Notes under the pieces: model-generated
What the model saw: only the letters and a program-made list of their open reading frames with translations
What the model was told of the DNA's origin: nothing
Databases searched by the model: none
Shown here: positions 18,126-26,537 of the stretch, piece by piece
How positions within the stretch are numbered: the stretch's first letter is position 1
How the letters are laid out: each line of letters begins with the position of its first letter
Source: JBDRED01 sp043820025 [NCBI: Elusimicrobiota bacterium]
Lineage (GTDB): Bacteria; RUG730; JBDRED01
Assembly: GCA_043820025.1 (NCBI GenBank)
Contig: JBDRED010000029.1
Location: forward strand, 1-44,165
Direction of reading: 5' to 3'
Length of the DNA: 44,165 bases
Position numbers and translations under genes: made by a program

Positions 18126-19421
18126 ATGAAAAAATTTTATATAAAAACATTCGGCTGTCAGATGAATGTGTATGACTCCCGGCTTATATCAGACCTGCTC
18201 GAAGAGAAGGGGTTGTCTGCTGTGGACGATATGAATAATGCGGACGTTATTGTTATTAATACATGCGCTGTGCGCCAGCTGGCTGAGAATAAGGCAGCGA
18301 GCGAATTGGGCAGGTGCAAAAAACTTAAGAAGAAAAATCCGGATCTTATTATAGCTTTTGTCGGATGCGTAGCGCAAAAGGACGGAGCCAATATTTTAAA
18401 ACGTTTCCCATATATCGATCTTGTAATGGGCACAAAGGATATGTATAGACTTCCGCAGTTACTGGACGACATAAAAATTAAAGGACCGATATTATTAACC
18501 AATATAGCCCAAAAGACAGGTAATTTTAGAAGCAATAAAGCTGACGGCGTTATAGGTTATGTTACAGTAATCCGCGGGTGCGCAAATTTTTGCAGTTATT
18601 GTATTGTGCCGCATGTCAGAGGCAAGGAAGAATCCCGCAGTATAAAAGAAATAATAAAGGAATCAAAAACGCTCGTTGATACCGGAGTAAAAGAGATAAT
18701 GTTTCTCGGGCAGAATATTAATGCGTTTGGAATGGATACAGGAGAAAGATTAGAGGATTTATTGGAACAGGCGGATAAAATAAATGGTTTAGAACGATTA
18801 AGGATTATGACATCGCATCCAAAGAGCGTTACTAAGAATTTTATCCAAAGTATGGCAGATATTCCAAAGGCCTGCGAGCATATACACATGCCGTTTCAGA
18901 GCGGATCCGATAAAATACTTAAAGAAATGAATAGAAAATATACAAGGGGTGAATATATTGATAAGGTTGCAATGATACGAAAGATTATTCCTAACTGCGC
19001 AATAACGGTTGATATTATAGTAGGTTATCCAAATGAAACAGAGCGTGATTTTGAAGAAACATTGGATTTGGTCAGGCTTTGCCGGTTTGACAGCGCATTT
19101 ACATTTAAATATTCGCCGCGGCAGGGGACTAAGGCGTATAAACTTAAAGATAATGTGTCAAAAGAGATAAAGGAAGCGCGGCTTGCGGAGCTTAATGATT
19201 TATGCCGCGAGGTTGCAAAAAAGAAGAATAATGAGTATGTCGGGCAGGATGTTCAGGTCATGTGGGAGTCTGTGAAAAAGACTAATCAAGGCAAGTTTTT
19301 GCTTGGAAAAACCCGCTCATTTAAACAGGTTTTTGCGCCATACAAGAGGCGCTCACCGGGTAAACTGGAAATTGTCCATATCTCAAGCGCCACGCCTTTT
19401 GCGTTAAGGTGTGACCTATAG
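18126..19421 (+). CDS. miaB: tRNA-2-methylthio-N6-dimethylallyladenosine synthase
   Basis: 431 residues. The N-terminal UPF0004 domain has cluster cysteines Cys11, Cys47 and Cys81; the radical-SAM motif CxxxCxxC is Cys152-Cys156-Cys159 (RGCANFCSYCIVPHVRG). A C-terminal TRAM region spans about residues 370-431. It adds the methylthio group to i6A37 of tRNAs reading UNN codons. The TFGCQMNVYDS start and the presence of all six cysteines distinguish it from RimO and MtaB reasonably well. It follows the AbiE pair by 23 bases but is probably functionally unrelated. Confidence 0.93.
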   Translation: MKKFYIKTFGCQMNVYDSRLISDLLEEKGLSAVDDMNNADVIVINTCAVRQLAENKAASELGRCKKLKKKNPDLIIAFVGCVAQKDGANILKRFPYIDLVMGTKDMYRLPQLLDDIKIKGPILLTNIAQKTGNFRSNKADGVIGYVTVIRGCANFCSYCIVPHVRGKEESRSIKEIIKESKTLVDTGVKEIMFLGQNINAFGMDTGERLEDLLEQADKINGLERLRIMTSHPKSVTKNFIQSMADIPKACEHIHMPFQSGSDKILKEMNRKYTRGEYIDKVAMIRKIIPNCAITVDIIVGYPNETERDFEETLDLVRLCRFDSAFTFKYSPRQGTKAYKLKDNVSKEIKEARLAELNDLCREVAKKKNNEYVGQDVQVMWESVKKTNQGKFLLGKTRSFKQVFAPYKRRSPGKLEIVHISSATPFALRCDL

Positions 19422-19520
19422 GGCAAGTAAAAAAGCTTGCAAGAAATGAAATCAATTTGCTATATATATCAGACAAAACAAGTACTAATATAAAGTACAA
19501 AAACTTTTAGGAGGTTTGTA

Positions 19521-20093
19521 ATGAAAAAGATTGTAGGATTAGTAGTTTTTGTTATGCTTTTAAGCACAGCGCTTTGGGCAAAGCCTATGTACAAGGTAAA
19601 TTTGGCTTATGGAATTCTTACGAGTCCGGAAATTCCTGAAATTATTCTCACAAAGACAACAAAGGGTGGTATTGGAGCAGGTGCTCAAGTTCTTTTCGGA
19701 GAAGAAAAAATAAAATATGGCGCAGAAATTGCTTATATGCCGATTTACAATTACAAGGATGATGGCTTGAAGGCTGCAACAGGAATTGACATAAAGAATA
19801 ATATGAATGCAATCCCAGTTTTAGCAGTCATAAATTATGATCTAGAAGAAATGGGAGAAATGAAGCCTTATTTACAAGGTGGATTAGGATTAAGTTTTAT
19901 ATCTGCAAAGTCAAATACTACAGGAGTTGAAGTTACTGATAATACAAGTAAATTTACATTTATGCTAGGCGCAGGTATGCTGAAGCCATTAAGCGATGCG
20001 CTTGATTTAGATATTTCTGTAAAGTATTATAATATAGCTACAGAAGGCGACACATCTTCTGAAGTAGTTATTGGCGCAGGAGTTTGTTTCTAA
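19521..20093 (+). CDS. Small outer-membrane beta-barrel protein
   Basis: 190 residues with a clear signal peptide (cleavage after about ALWA, residue 20). The rest is alternating beta-strand sequence and ends in a terminal Phe, the usual outer-membrane insertion signal; it resembles OmpA/OmpW-type eight-stranded barrels (PF13505-like). The start has TTTAGGAGG. It stands alone between miaB and the B12 riboswitch, and no function can be assigned from sequence. Confidence 0.7.
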   Translation: MKKIVGLVVFVMLLSTALWAKPMYKVNLAYGILTSPEIPEIILTKTTKGGIGAGAQVLFGEEKIKYGAEIAYMPIYNYKDDGLKAATGIDIKNNMNAIPVLAVINYDLEEMGEMKPYLQGGLGLSFISAKSNTTGVEVTDNTSKFTFMLGAGMLKPLSDALDLDISVKYYNIATEGDTSSEVVIGAGVCF

Positions 20094-20111
20094 TTTGATT
20101 TTTTAAAATTT

Positions 20112-20216
20112 AGCTTAGTAAAGATTTGGGGAAGCCTGTTAAAGTCAGGCGCTGCCGCGCAGCTGTGAGCGGAATGTTCCGCAAGCCAGAATACCAATTT
20201 GCTAAGAGGATTTTAT
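20112..20216 (+). promoter_or_regulatory. Cobalamin (adenosylcobalamin-type) riboswitch
   Basis: The conserved core is readable: GGGGAAGCCTG, AAAGTCAGGCGCTGCCGCGC, CTGTGAGCGGAA and AAGCCAGAATACC, with CTTAG (about 20114) and CTAAG (about 20212) closing P1. It precedes a terminator and genes for B12 uptake, so ligand binding should switch off transport when B12 is plentiful. Confidence 0.93.
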
Positions 20217-20250
20217 CCTTTCTTCGCGTGATATGGAAGGGTCATAGTAA

Positions 20251-20280
20251 AATGGCCTGTCTTATGACAGGCCATTTTTT
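20251..20280 (+). terminator. Riboswitch-controlled terminator
   Basis: AATGGCCTGTC (20251-20261) and its exact complement (20266-20276) form an 11-bp stem with a TTAT loop followed by a T-run. It lies about 35 bases after the riboswitch and is the likely expression platform. Confidence 0.9.
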
Positions 20281-20330
20281 ATTGGATTTGTATAGTCTAT
20301 AGAATATCAAACGAAGATTCCTGATTTGTT

Positions 20331-20406
20331 GAGACGCCCAATTTGGGCGTCTCTATGATAAACGTTTGGATGTATAGCTAACAAAGATTCCTGCCTTCGC
20401 AGGAAT
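20331..20406. repeat. Two dispersed palindromic repeats between riboswitch terminator and btuF
   Basis: GAGACGCCC and its complement form a hairpin at 20331-20353. ATTCCTGC/GCAGGAAT with a CTTC loop forms another at 20387-20406, flanked by GATTC and GACA as in the GTCATTCC-type family seen again at 23262, 36589, 38189 and 38863. They look like inserted intergenic elements rather than part of the switch. Confidence 0.65.
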
Positions 20407-20477
20407 GACAGGGAAGCTATGGAATACGTAACCTTTACAGTGAATGACAAGAAAAAGGAGCAATGAGGTAAGAGGAT

Positions 20478-21356
20478 ATGTTAAGAAGATTAATATTTTT
20501 ATTTTTTTGTTTATTAGTTATAAGCAGTCTCGCATTTTCTGCCGTAACTTATGACGCTACGGGAGAAGAGTGGGATACTTCGCGTAAGGTGAACAGGATT
20601 GTCTCTCTTGTCCCAAGTATTACTGAGGAAATATATCTTCTAAAAAAAGATTATTCGCTTGTAGGCGTTACAAATTACTGTAAACATCCCGGATCAGCGC
20701 AGGCCAAAGAAAAGGTTGGAACATTATTATCTCCGAACATAGAGGCTATAAAACTTTTAAAGCCGGATATGGTTTTTGCGTCAAAGGAAAATCAGGCGCA
20801 GGAGCTTGTTGAAAAATTACGCGAAATGAATGTTCCTGTGTTTGTTTTTGGCGAGATTTTAAGTTACGAAGATATTGAATTGGAGTTCATGCAGCTCGCT
20901 GAAATATTTGGAATGAATGTTGAGGCAGAAAAAATAATGGCGTCTTTAGAGAAAAAGATGAATGATATTACAAAACGCGTTGATAAAAAAAATATTAAGC
21001 GGAGCGTTTTTTGCGAATTAGGACATGAACCGCTGGTAACGGTTGCCAAAGGCAGTTATATTGACGAATTAATTGCGCGGGCCGGCGGCGTAAATATAGC
21101 TCGCAGCAGCAAGGCCAGGTATCCCCAATACAATATTGAAGAGGTTATAAAGAGCGATCCTGATATAATAATAATTATTAATATGGATGATATTAGCCAA
21201 TGGCCTAAAGATAGCTGGCTAAAGTATAAAGATATGAACGCTGTAAAGAATAATAATATATATGAATTGAATGCTGACGATATATGCAGGCCGTCGATAA
21301 ACGGGTATGTGGATGCGTATGAGAGGCTTGTTAGTATATTTGAGAAGGCATCATGA
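20478..21356 (+). CDS. btuF: Cobalamin ABC transporter periplasmic binding protein
   Basis: 292 residues with a signal peptide (hydrophobic 5-20, cleavage near SLAFSA). The protein is of the helical-backbone (TroA/BtuF) class: IVSLVPSITEEIYLL near the start, IEAIKLLKPDMVFA in the middle, a long linking helix at about 135-170, and a C-terminal lobe with IDELIARAGGVNIA. It is a soluble periplasmic protein that hands B12 to BtuCD. Assignment to B12 rather than iron-siderophore rests on the riboswitch upstream. The start has AAGAGGA. Confidence 0.85.
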   Translation: MLRRLIFLFFCLLVISSLAFSAVTYDATGEEWDTSRKVNRIVSLVPSITEEIYLLKKDYSLVGVTNYCKHPGSAQAKEKVGTLLSPNIEAIKLLKPDMVFASKENQAQELVEKLREMNVPVFVFGEILSYEDIELEFMQLAEIFGMNVEAEKIMASLEKKMNDITKRVDKKNIKRSVFCELGHEPLVTVAKGSYIDELIARAGGVNIARSSKARYPQYNIEEVIKSDPDIIIIINMDDISQWPKDSWLKYKDMNAVKNNNIYELNADDICRPSINGYVDAYERLVSIFEKAS

Positions 21357-21476
21357 ATTCTTAAAAATGTCGGTTTTATAACACTTAATGAGTTTTATTA
21401 ATTATAAAATCGCTCAATAAAACGCATTTGTCTAAAGACGGAGCAGAAAAGACAAAGGAGCGCGGGGAATAATATT

Positions 21477-22463
21477 ATGAAAAAAAGAGTTTGGATTATT
21501 TTGATTACGCTTTTGTTTTGCGCTGTATTGTTGTCTATTTTTGTCGGAGGCAGTAATATACCGATTCGCGAAGTTATTAAGGCGTTATTTAATAATTCTG
21601 AAAACACATCAATAGCGTCTATAATTTGGCAGGTTAGAATTCCAAGAAGCATACTTGCTATATTAGTCGGCGCTTCGCTTGCTGTATGCGGGTGCGTAAT
21701 GCAGGGCATGCTTAGGAATCCTTTAGCAGAACCGTATACTTTAGGCATTTCAGGCGGCGCTGCTTTAGGCGTAATGATAGTGTCATTTTTTAGTATTGGT
21801 TTTGCCGCCAGATCAGGAGCCGCTTTTATCGGCGCTGTTTTAGCGGGAGCGCTTGTATTTATGACAGCGCAAAGACGCAGTCTTACAGTATTGAATCTTG
21901 TGCTCGCAGGCATTATGGTTACAATATTAACCTCTAGCATAATTCTTTTTTTAACAGCGCTTTCTAATTCCGGGAATCTACACATGACAATGCTGTGGCT
22001 TATGGGAGATATTTCAATAAGTAATTATAAAAATCTTTTGGCATTAAGCATTCTAATGATTTCAGGAGTGCTGTTCCTGATATATTTTGGAAGAGATGTA
22101 GATATACTCTCATTAGGCGAGGATAAAGCGAAACAACTAGGTGTTTCTTCTTCGAGGATTATAAAAATTCTTTTCTTGGGAATAACAATACTCACAGCGT
22201 TTAGCGTTGCGTTCGCAGGCGTGATTAGTTTTGTCGGGATTGTAGTGCCGCATGTAATGAGAAAGATTGTTGGCCCGAAACACAGGGCTCTTATTACTGC
22301 CGCGGCTTTCGCAGGAGCGATTTATGTTTTAACAGCGGATGTTTTTGCAAGGCTTGTTTTATATCCTGTACAATTGCCGCTTGGAGTTGTTACAGGTATT
22401 ATAGGAAGTATATTTTTCTTGGTTATTATTACAAAAAAAGGAATCAGAAGTTATGGCAGATAA
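21477..22463 (+). CDS. btuC: FecCD-type ABC transporter permease for cobalamin
   Basis: 328 residues, about nine to ten transmembrane segments, with the family blocks IWQVRIPRSILAILVGASL, MQGMLRNPLAEPYTLGISGG and the coupling-helix region GVISFVGIVVPHVMR. It forms the inner-membrane channel with BtuD and receives substrate from BtuF. It overlaps btuD by 11 bases. Start supported by AAGGAG about 17-22 bases upstream and a weaker GGGGAA closer in. Confidence 0.88.
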   Translation: MKKRVWIILITLLFCAVLLSIFVGGSNIPIREVIKALFNNSENTSIASIIWQVRIPRSILAILVGASLAVCGCVMQGMLRNPLAEPYTLGISGGAALGVMIVSFFSIGFAARSGAAFIGAVLAGALVFMTAQRRSLTVLNLVLAGIMVTILTSSIILFLTALSNSGNLHMTMLWLMGDISISNYKNLLALSILMISGVLFLIYFGRDVDILSLGEDKAKQLGVSSSRIIKILFLGITILTAFSVAFAGVISFVGIVVPHVMRKIVGPKHRALITAAAFAGAIYVLTADVFARLVLYPVQLPLGVVTGIIGSIFFLVIITKKGIRSYGR

Positions 22464-23232
22464 TAAAAATATTCTCACATTTGAAAATGTTTGTATTGGT
22501 TATAATAAAAACGCTATACTGCATAATCTATCTTTTACCGTTCAAGAAAATGATTTTTTAGGAATAATAGGGCCTAACGGCTCGGGCAAAACAACGCTTA
22601 TAAATGCGCTTGTGGGGATTAGCGGAGTTTTGGAAGGCAGGATATTATTCCGAGATAAAGATATTAGTTTAATGGACGAGAAATTAATCGCTCAGAACAT
22701 TGCTATTGTGAGCCGCGGGATTGATCCTGCGTTTGATTTTACAGTTTTCGAATTTGTTTCATTTGGAAGGTTTCCGTATAAGGCCAGGCTCTCGTCTTTA
22801 AATAAAAAGGATATTTCTATAATTGATTCTGCTATAAAATGCATGGATCTGATTTCATTAGAAAGACGGAGTATCCGCGCTCTTTCGTCAGGCGAGTTTC
22901 AGCGCGTTTTAATAGCGCAGGCTTTGGCCGAGACTCCGAGGATACTTATTCTTGACGAGCCTATCGCGCATCTTGATCTTAAATATCAATTGCAGATTAT
23001 GAATTTTTTAAGAGAACTGCATTCAAAGGGAATTACCGTTATTACAGTTTTGCATGATATTAATATGACTGCGGGTTATTGCGAAAAGGCGCTTGTTTTA
23101 AAGGATGGCAGGATTGAGGCTTATGGGAATTCGAATGATGTGTTTAATGAGGATATGATAAATCTTGTTTATGGCGTGAATGGTAAGATGCATGTGGATG
23201 AGAAGACAGGTAAGAAATATATTTTTGTGTAA
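22453..23232 (+). CDS. btuD: ABC transporter ATP-binding protein for cobalamin
   Basis: 259 residues. Walker A GPNGSGKT at 40-47, signature LSSGEFQ at 144-150, Walker B ILILDEP at 164-170, and an H-loop in TVLHDIN. The usual Q-loop glutamine is not obvious: the segment reads IAIVSRGIDPAF (about 84-93), with Ser-Arg where Gln is expected, a mild oddity. It powers BtuC and partners with BtuF. The overlapping start within btuC indicates coupled translation. Confidence 0.9.
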   Translation: MADNKNILTFENVCIGYNKNAILHNLSFTVQENDFLGIIGPNGSGKTTLINALVGISGVLEGRILFRDKDISLMDEKLIAQNIAIVSRGIDPAFDFTVFEFVSFGRFPYKARLSSLNKKDISIIDSAIKCMDLISLERRSIRALSSGEFQRVLIAQALAETPRILILDEPIAHLDLKYQLQIMNFLRELHSKGITVITVLHDINMTAGYCEKALVLKDGRIEAYGNSNDVFNEDMINLVYGVNGKMHVDEKTGKKYIFV

Positions 23233-23261
23233 GATGAGGAAATAATAAAACCGCTTCTGTC

Positions 23262-23284
23262 ATCCTCGGGCTTGACCCGAGGAT
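23262..23284. repeat. GTCATCC-type palindromic repeat
   Basis: ATCCTCGGG and its complement with a CTTGA loop, preceded by GTC: a widespread kind of intergenic palindrome, lying between btuD and btuB. Confidence 0.7.
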
Positions 23285-23344
23285 CTTTGAGAGATGAATA
23301 TTACAGGTTTTCTATGTTTGAAGAATAGTATAGGGGGATACATA

Positions 23345-25237
23345 ATGAAAAAAATATGGTTAATTTTTTGGGCAGTATTACTTATTGGAAATATTTTTGC
23401 CGAGGAGCCTATTTATCATGGGACTGTGCATGTAAATGCGTCGAGGTCTGATTCCAGCCTTAAGGATCTGCCTGTTAATGTGACCGTTATTACCGGAGAT
23501 GATATCGAGAAAACGCAGGCAGTTACATTGAGAGACGTTTTAAGAGTTTACGGCGGGTTTATGAGCATAAGTTATACAGGCTCAATCGGAGCGGAAAGCA
23601 CAGCGCGCGTTAGAGGAGGAGGATCAAATAGTTCCCAGCATACCTTGGTGCTTATAGACGGACAGGTTGTTAATGACCAGGGCAGAGGAGACGCTGACAT
23701 TGGACAGATTTACACGGAAAATATAGAGAGGATCGAGATAATAAGAGGCGGGTCTTCGTCTCTTTGGGGGTCTAACGCGATAGGAGCTGTTATTAATATT
23801 ATTACCAAAAAAGGACAGGGAAAATTAAATTCAAAATTCAAAGTAATGGCAGGCAGTTTTGGGAGGCGGATATATTCTGTAAACAGCGGTTATTCGAGCG
23901 CTGAAAGCAGAGTTAAGGATTTATATATTTCCGTTGCCGGCGATAATTGCGACGGATGGAGAGATAACAGCGACTATGAGGGGATAGACGGCTTAATGAA
24001 TATTGGATTTAAGATTAGCGGGAACAGCGAGCTGGATTTAAGGACATTATTCCATAAGAGCAGGTATGGCCTGCCCGGTACCGGCGGCCTGCTTGTTAAG
24101 GATTATGACGGTAAAATAGAAAAAATCGCAGATACTCCAAATGCAAGAATGGACTACACAAGAAATGACCTGCAGTTAAAATATAGTCTGTATATTGGAG
24201 ATGAAACAAAAATCTCTCTAAGGCCGTATTACACAGAGAATGATAAAATTGCGTCGGACGTTACATATAATAATCCAATTGATGTAACAACCTGCGGAGC
24301 AGAGCTTGAAGTAAATACAGTGTATGATATAGTAGCGGGCTATGATCTTAAGCGCGATGGGTTTATAAGAAAGGATGAGATGGTAATTCCCTCGAACACG
24401 ATTGTAGACAAAGAGACAATGATAAATGCGGCTTTTCTCCAGAAAACAATTAATTTTAAAAAATTAAAAACTATCTTAAGCGCCAGATACGACGAACATT
24501 CTGTGTTTGGCAGTGAGATAAGCCCAAAGGCGTCTTTAGTCTTAACGCCAAATGAACGTGTGAAGTTTTCGGCAAGTTCAGGAAAATCATTTAGAGCTCC
24601 GACCTTTGAGGATCTTTATTATCCTGAAGACACATATTTAAAAGGCAATGAAGGCCTTAGTCCTGAAACAGCGTGGGTTTATGATCTGGGCGTTGAGTAT
24701 AAATATAATGACGCGCTTGTAACCTCTTTTACGCTTTATAGAAGCGATATTAAGGATATGATTGAATGGGCGCCCATTGACCCGTCTGATTTAATGAGTA
24801 AATGGACGCCGACAAATATTGAGGAGGCTTACAATCAGGGCGTTGAGGTTGAGGTTATTAATAAAATAACAACAGGATTAAAGCAAAAATTTAATTATAC
24901 GTATTTAGAGAGCGAATCAAAGATTCCCGGCAGGACAAGTTATTCCAGGCTTCAATATACTCCAAACAATAAGATCAGTTATGTAATAGATTATTCATGT
25001 TCTTGCGGATTTGATTTTATGTTTCATTTAACCTTTGTTGACGACCAGAAGTGGGGAGAAATGGACTTTCAAAAAATACCGGCGTATGTTGTTGCTGATT
25101 TGGCATTAAAGAAAAATATAAATTCTGTTAGTTTTTATGCAAAGATTAATAATATTTTTGATAAAATGTATCAGACAAGAATAGGGTACCCAATCCCCGG
25201 AAGAACAATTTATGGGGGAGTGCAGATAAAGATTTAA
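23345..25237 (+). CDS. btuB: TonB-dependent outer-membrane receptor, probable B12 receptor
   Basis: 630 residues from the ATG at 23345, which has GGGGGATA upstream and begins a good signal peptide (cleavage near IFAEE); the open frame extends to 23294 but those codons derive from the flank of a palindromic repeat. A plug domain (about 30-150) contains LPVNVTVITGDDIE, TLVLIDGQVVND and GGSSSLWGSNAIGAVINIITKKG, followed by the 22-strand barrel with the SFRAPTFEDLYYP motif. The B12 role is inferred from the shared riboswitch-led cluster; the barrel itself does not reveal substrate. No tonB, exbB or exbD is in the window. Confidence 0.85.
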   Translation: MKKIWLIFWAVLLIGNIFAEEPIYHGTVHVNASRSDSSLKDLPVNVTVITGDDIEKTQAVTLRDVLRVYGGFMSISYTGSIGAESTARVRGGGSNSSQHTLVLIDGQVVNDQGRGDADIGQIYTENIERIEIIRGGSSSLWGSNAIGAVINIITKKGQGKLNSKFKVMAGSFGRRIYSVNSGYSSAESRVKDLYISVAGDNCDGWRDNSDYEGIDGLMNIGFKISGNSELDLRTLFHKSRYGLPGTGGLLVKDYDGKIEKIADTPNARMDYTRNDLQLKYSLYIGDETKISLRPYYTENDKIASDVTYNNPIDVTTCGAELEVNTVYDIVAGYDLKRDGFIRKDEMVIPSNTIVDKETMINAAFLQKTINFKKLKTILSARYDEHSVFGSEISPKASLVLTPNERVKFSASSGKSFRAPTFEDLYYPEDTYLKGNEGLSPETAWVYDLGVEYKYNDALVTSFTLYRSDIKDMIEWAPIDPSDLMSKWTPTNIEEAYNQGVEVEVINKITTGLKQKFNYTYLESESKIPGRTSYSRLQYTPNNKISYVIDYSCSCGFDFMFHLTFVDDQKWGEMDFQKIPAYVVADLALKKNINSVSFYAKINNIFDKMYQTRIGYPIPGRTIYGGVQIKI

Positions 25238-25240
25238 AGC

Positions 25241-25281
25241 CTTCTGTCTTCTGAATTCTGACTTCTGGCTGCTGACTTCTG
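25241..25281. repeat. Short simple repeat of CTTCTGA-like units
   Basis: About six imperfect copies of CTTCTG/ATTCTGA in 41 bases directly after btuB. No coding or hairpin role seen. Confidence 0.5.
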
Positions 25282-25328
25282 TTACTTATTATATTTGACT
25301 TCTTTTTATGAAAGGAGTATAATTTTGC

Positions 25329-25715
25329 ATGAAAAAAAATAAAACAAAAACCAAATCTAAAAAAAGGGCAGTGAAGAAGGCTGTAAAATCCCGGAAAAAA
25401 GCGGTAAAGAAAGCCGGGAAGAAATCTAATAAGAAAACCACAAAAACTAAAAAGAATAAATCCGCGAAGAAAAAACCTATTAAAAAAACCGGTAATCAAA
25501 CTATCAAACAAACAACATTTATACACCGGGAAAATAAACCCAAGAAAAAATCTAAAACAAAATTTATTGGCTCAGACTGCCAGTATTGTTCTCTGGAAGA
25601 GGGTGTTTATTGCATGATTTATTTTTGCTCTCTTAATAAAAACGCTGAGCAAAGAAAGGTATGCAACGATGGATTCAGCAGAGAGTGCCCTCATTATAAA
25701 AAGGTAAAAATATAA
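25329..25715 (+). CDS. Lys-rich protein with C-terminal cysteine cluster, unknown function
   Basis: 128 residues. The first ~75 are almost entirely Lys, Ala, Thr, Ser, Arg and Asn, like the basic tails of bacterial histone H1-like proteins. The last ~45 carry six cysteines (CQYC, then single Cys at increasing spacing, ending ECPHY), suggesting a metal-binding module. It might bind nucleic acid, but I recognise no family. The start has AAAGGAG at an 11-base distance. It lies 30 bases upstream of a PilZ gene that also ends in a cysteine-rich tail. Confidence 0.6.
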   Translation: MKKNKTKTKSKKRAVKKAVKSRKKAVKKAGKKSNKKTTKTKKNKSAKKKPIKKTGNQTIKQTTFIHRENKPKKKSKTKFIGSDCQYCSLEEGVYCMIYFCSLNKNAEQRKVCNDGFSRECPHYKKVKI

Positions 25716-25745
25716 TTTTAAAACTGATTGGAGGGAAGCGGTCTT

Positions 25746-26219
25746 ATGCCTACAACAATAAAACGAAAAAGGCCTACTGCAAATGCCGGCTATGAAGAAA
25801 AAAGAAGACATCGACGCGTTAGGATTTCGCCTCTATTGATTGAACCAATACAAATTCGAATTCCGGAAACAAAGGTCAGCCAACCGGCGCCGGGAATAAT
25901 AGCGGATATCAGCGCCGGAGGTATAGCGCTTATGACATATCTGGACCTTCCAATAGGAACTCAAATAGATTTAGGCTTTAATCTCTTTGGATTAAAGCTT
26001 GAAAAATTAAAAGGCAGGGTAGCTAGAGTAAAAGAGCATTATAATACTTATATGATGGCAATAATTTTTGATAAAGCTTGCAGGAGTATTGATAAGCATA
26101 TTGATACTGTTTCAATGGATTTTGAAGATTGTGAAACAAAATGGGTGCGCGGAGAAGAAAATATTTGCAAAAAAACATGTTCGTACTATGATTACTGCAC
26201 AAAGCCTGTAAAGAAATAA
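25746..26219 (+). CDS. PilZ-domain protein with cysteine-rich C-terminus
   Basis: 157 residues from the ATG at 25746, 11 bases after GGAGG (25730-25734); a TTG at 25728 overlaps that ribosome-binding site and is rejected. The PilZ domain has Arg20xxxArg24 in EEKRRHRRVR and DISAGG at 54-59, so c-di-GMP binding is likely. The C-terminal ~45 residues hold five cysteines in a CRS..DCE..ICKKTCSYYDYC pattern, possibly a metal site. A second c-di-GMP effector besides the PilZ-methyltransferase at the left end. Confidence 0.8.
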   Translation: MPTTIKRKRPTANAGYEEKRRHRRVRISPLLIEPIQIRIPETKVSQPAPGIIADISAGGIALMTYLDLPIGTQIDLGFNLFGLKLEKLKGRVARVKEHYNTYMMAIIFDKACRSIDKHIDTVSMDFEDCETKWVRGEENICKKTCSYYDYCTKPVKK

Positions 26220-26230
26220 TTTTTTATATA

Positions 26231-26317
26231 TGGTGGGGATAGAGAGATTTGAACTCTCACAGCCTTGCGGCTACTAGACCCTGAACCTAGCGCGTCTGCC
26301 AATTCCGCCATATCCCC
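26231..26317 (-). tRNA. tRNA-Leu (anticodon CAG)
   Basis: On the minus strand the gene reads GGGGATATGGCGGAATTGG at its 5' end. It has a 7-bp acceptor stem, an anticodon loop UUCAGGG (anticodon complement at 26281-26283), a long class II variable arm (AGCC GCAA GGCU), a T arm with GUUCAAAUC, and an encoded 3' CCA at 26231-26233. Confidence 0.97.
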
Positions 26318-26326
26318 GAGATTTTA

Positions 26327-26355
26327 AATATAGCAGAAAATGTCTTTAAAATAAA
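26327..26355 (-). promoter_or_regulatory. Candidate promoter of the tRNA-Leu gene
   Basis: Minus strand TATATT (complement of 26327-26332) preceded by TGC as an extended -10, with a weak -35 TTTATT (complement of 26350-26355) at 17 bp. The predicted start is about 3 bases before the tRNA. Confidence 0.45.
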
Positions 26356-26398
26356 GGTAAAAATAAGAATTATAATAAAATAATAAAGAATATAGGAA

Positions 26399-26433
26399 AG
26401 GAGTCAGGGGTAAACGCTCCGGCTCCTTTTTTT
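26399..26433 (+). terminator. Intrinsic terminator before the giant surface-protein gene
   Basis: AGGAG (26399-26403) pairs with CTCCT (26423-26427), with further pairs inward between the GTCAGGGG and CTCCGGC segments, then seven T (26427-26433). Read on the + strand it would stop transcripts running antisense through the tRNA or act as a leader terminator. Confidence 0.6.
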
Positions 26434-26448
26434 GTGACTAAAGTCACC
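26433..26448. promoter_or_regulatory. CRP/FNR-family-like operator
   Basis: TGTGA-N6-TCACC, matching the CRP-type consensus TGTGA-N6-TCACA at nine of ten positions; its core GTGACT/AGTCAC is a perfect inverted repeat. It lies about 90 bases upstream of the giant gene. The regulator is not in the window. Confidence 0.45.
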
Positions 26449-26537
26449 TTGAAATTATAGATTTTGATGATAATATATATATAGCCATTAGATTAACTAT
26501 ATATTCAGAATATAAATATATTCAGGAGGAATGCATA

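Noticed and set aside
23294-23344. Longer N-terminus of BtuB
   Set aside because: Begins next to a palindromic repeat and would bury the signal peptide; the ATG at 23345 has a G-rich ribosome-binding site.
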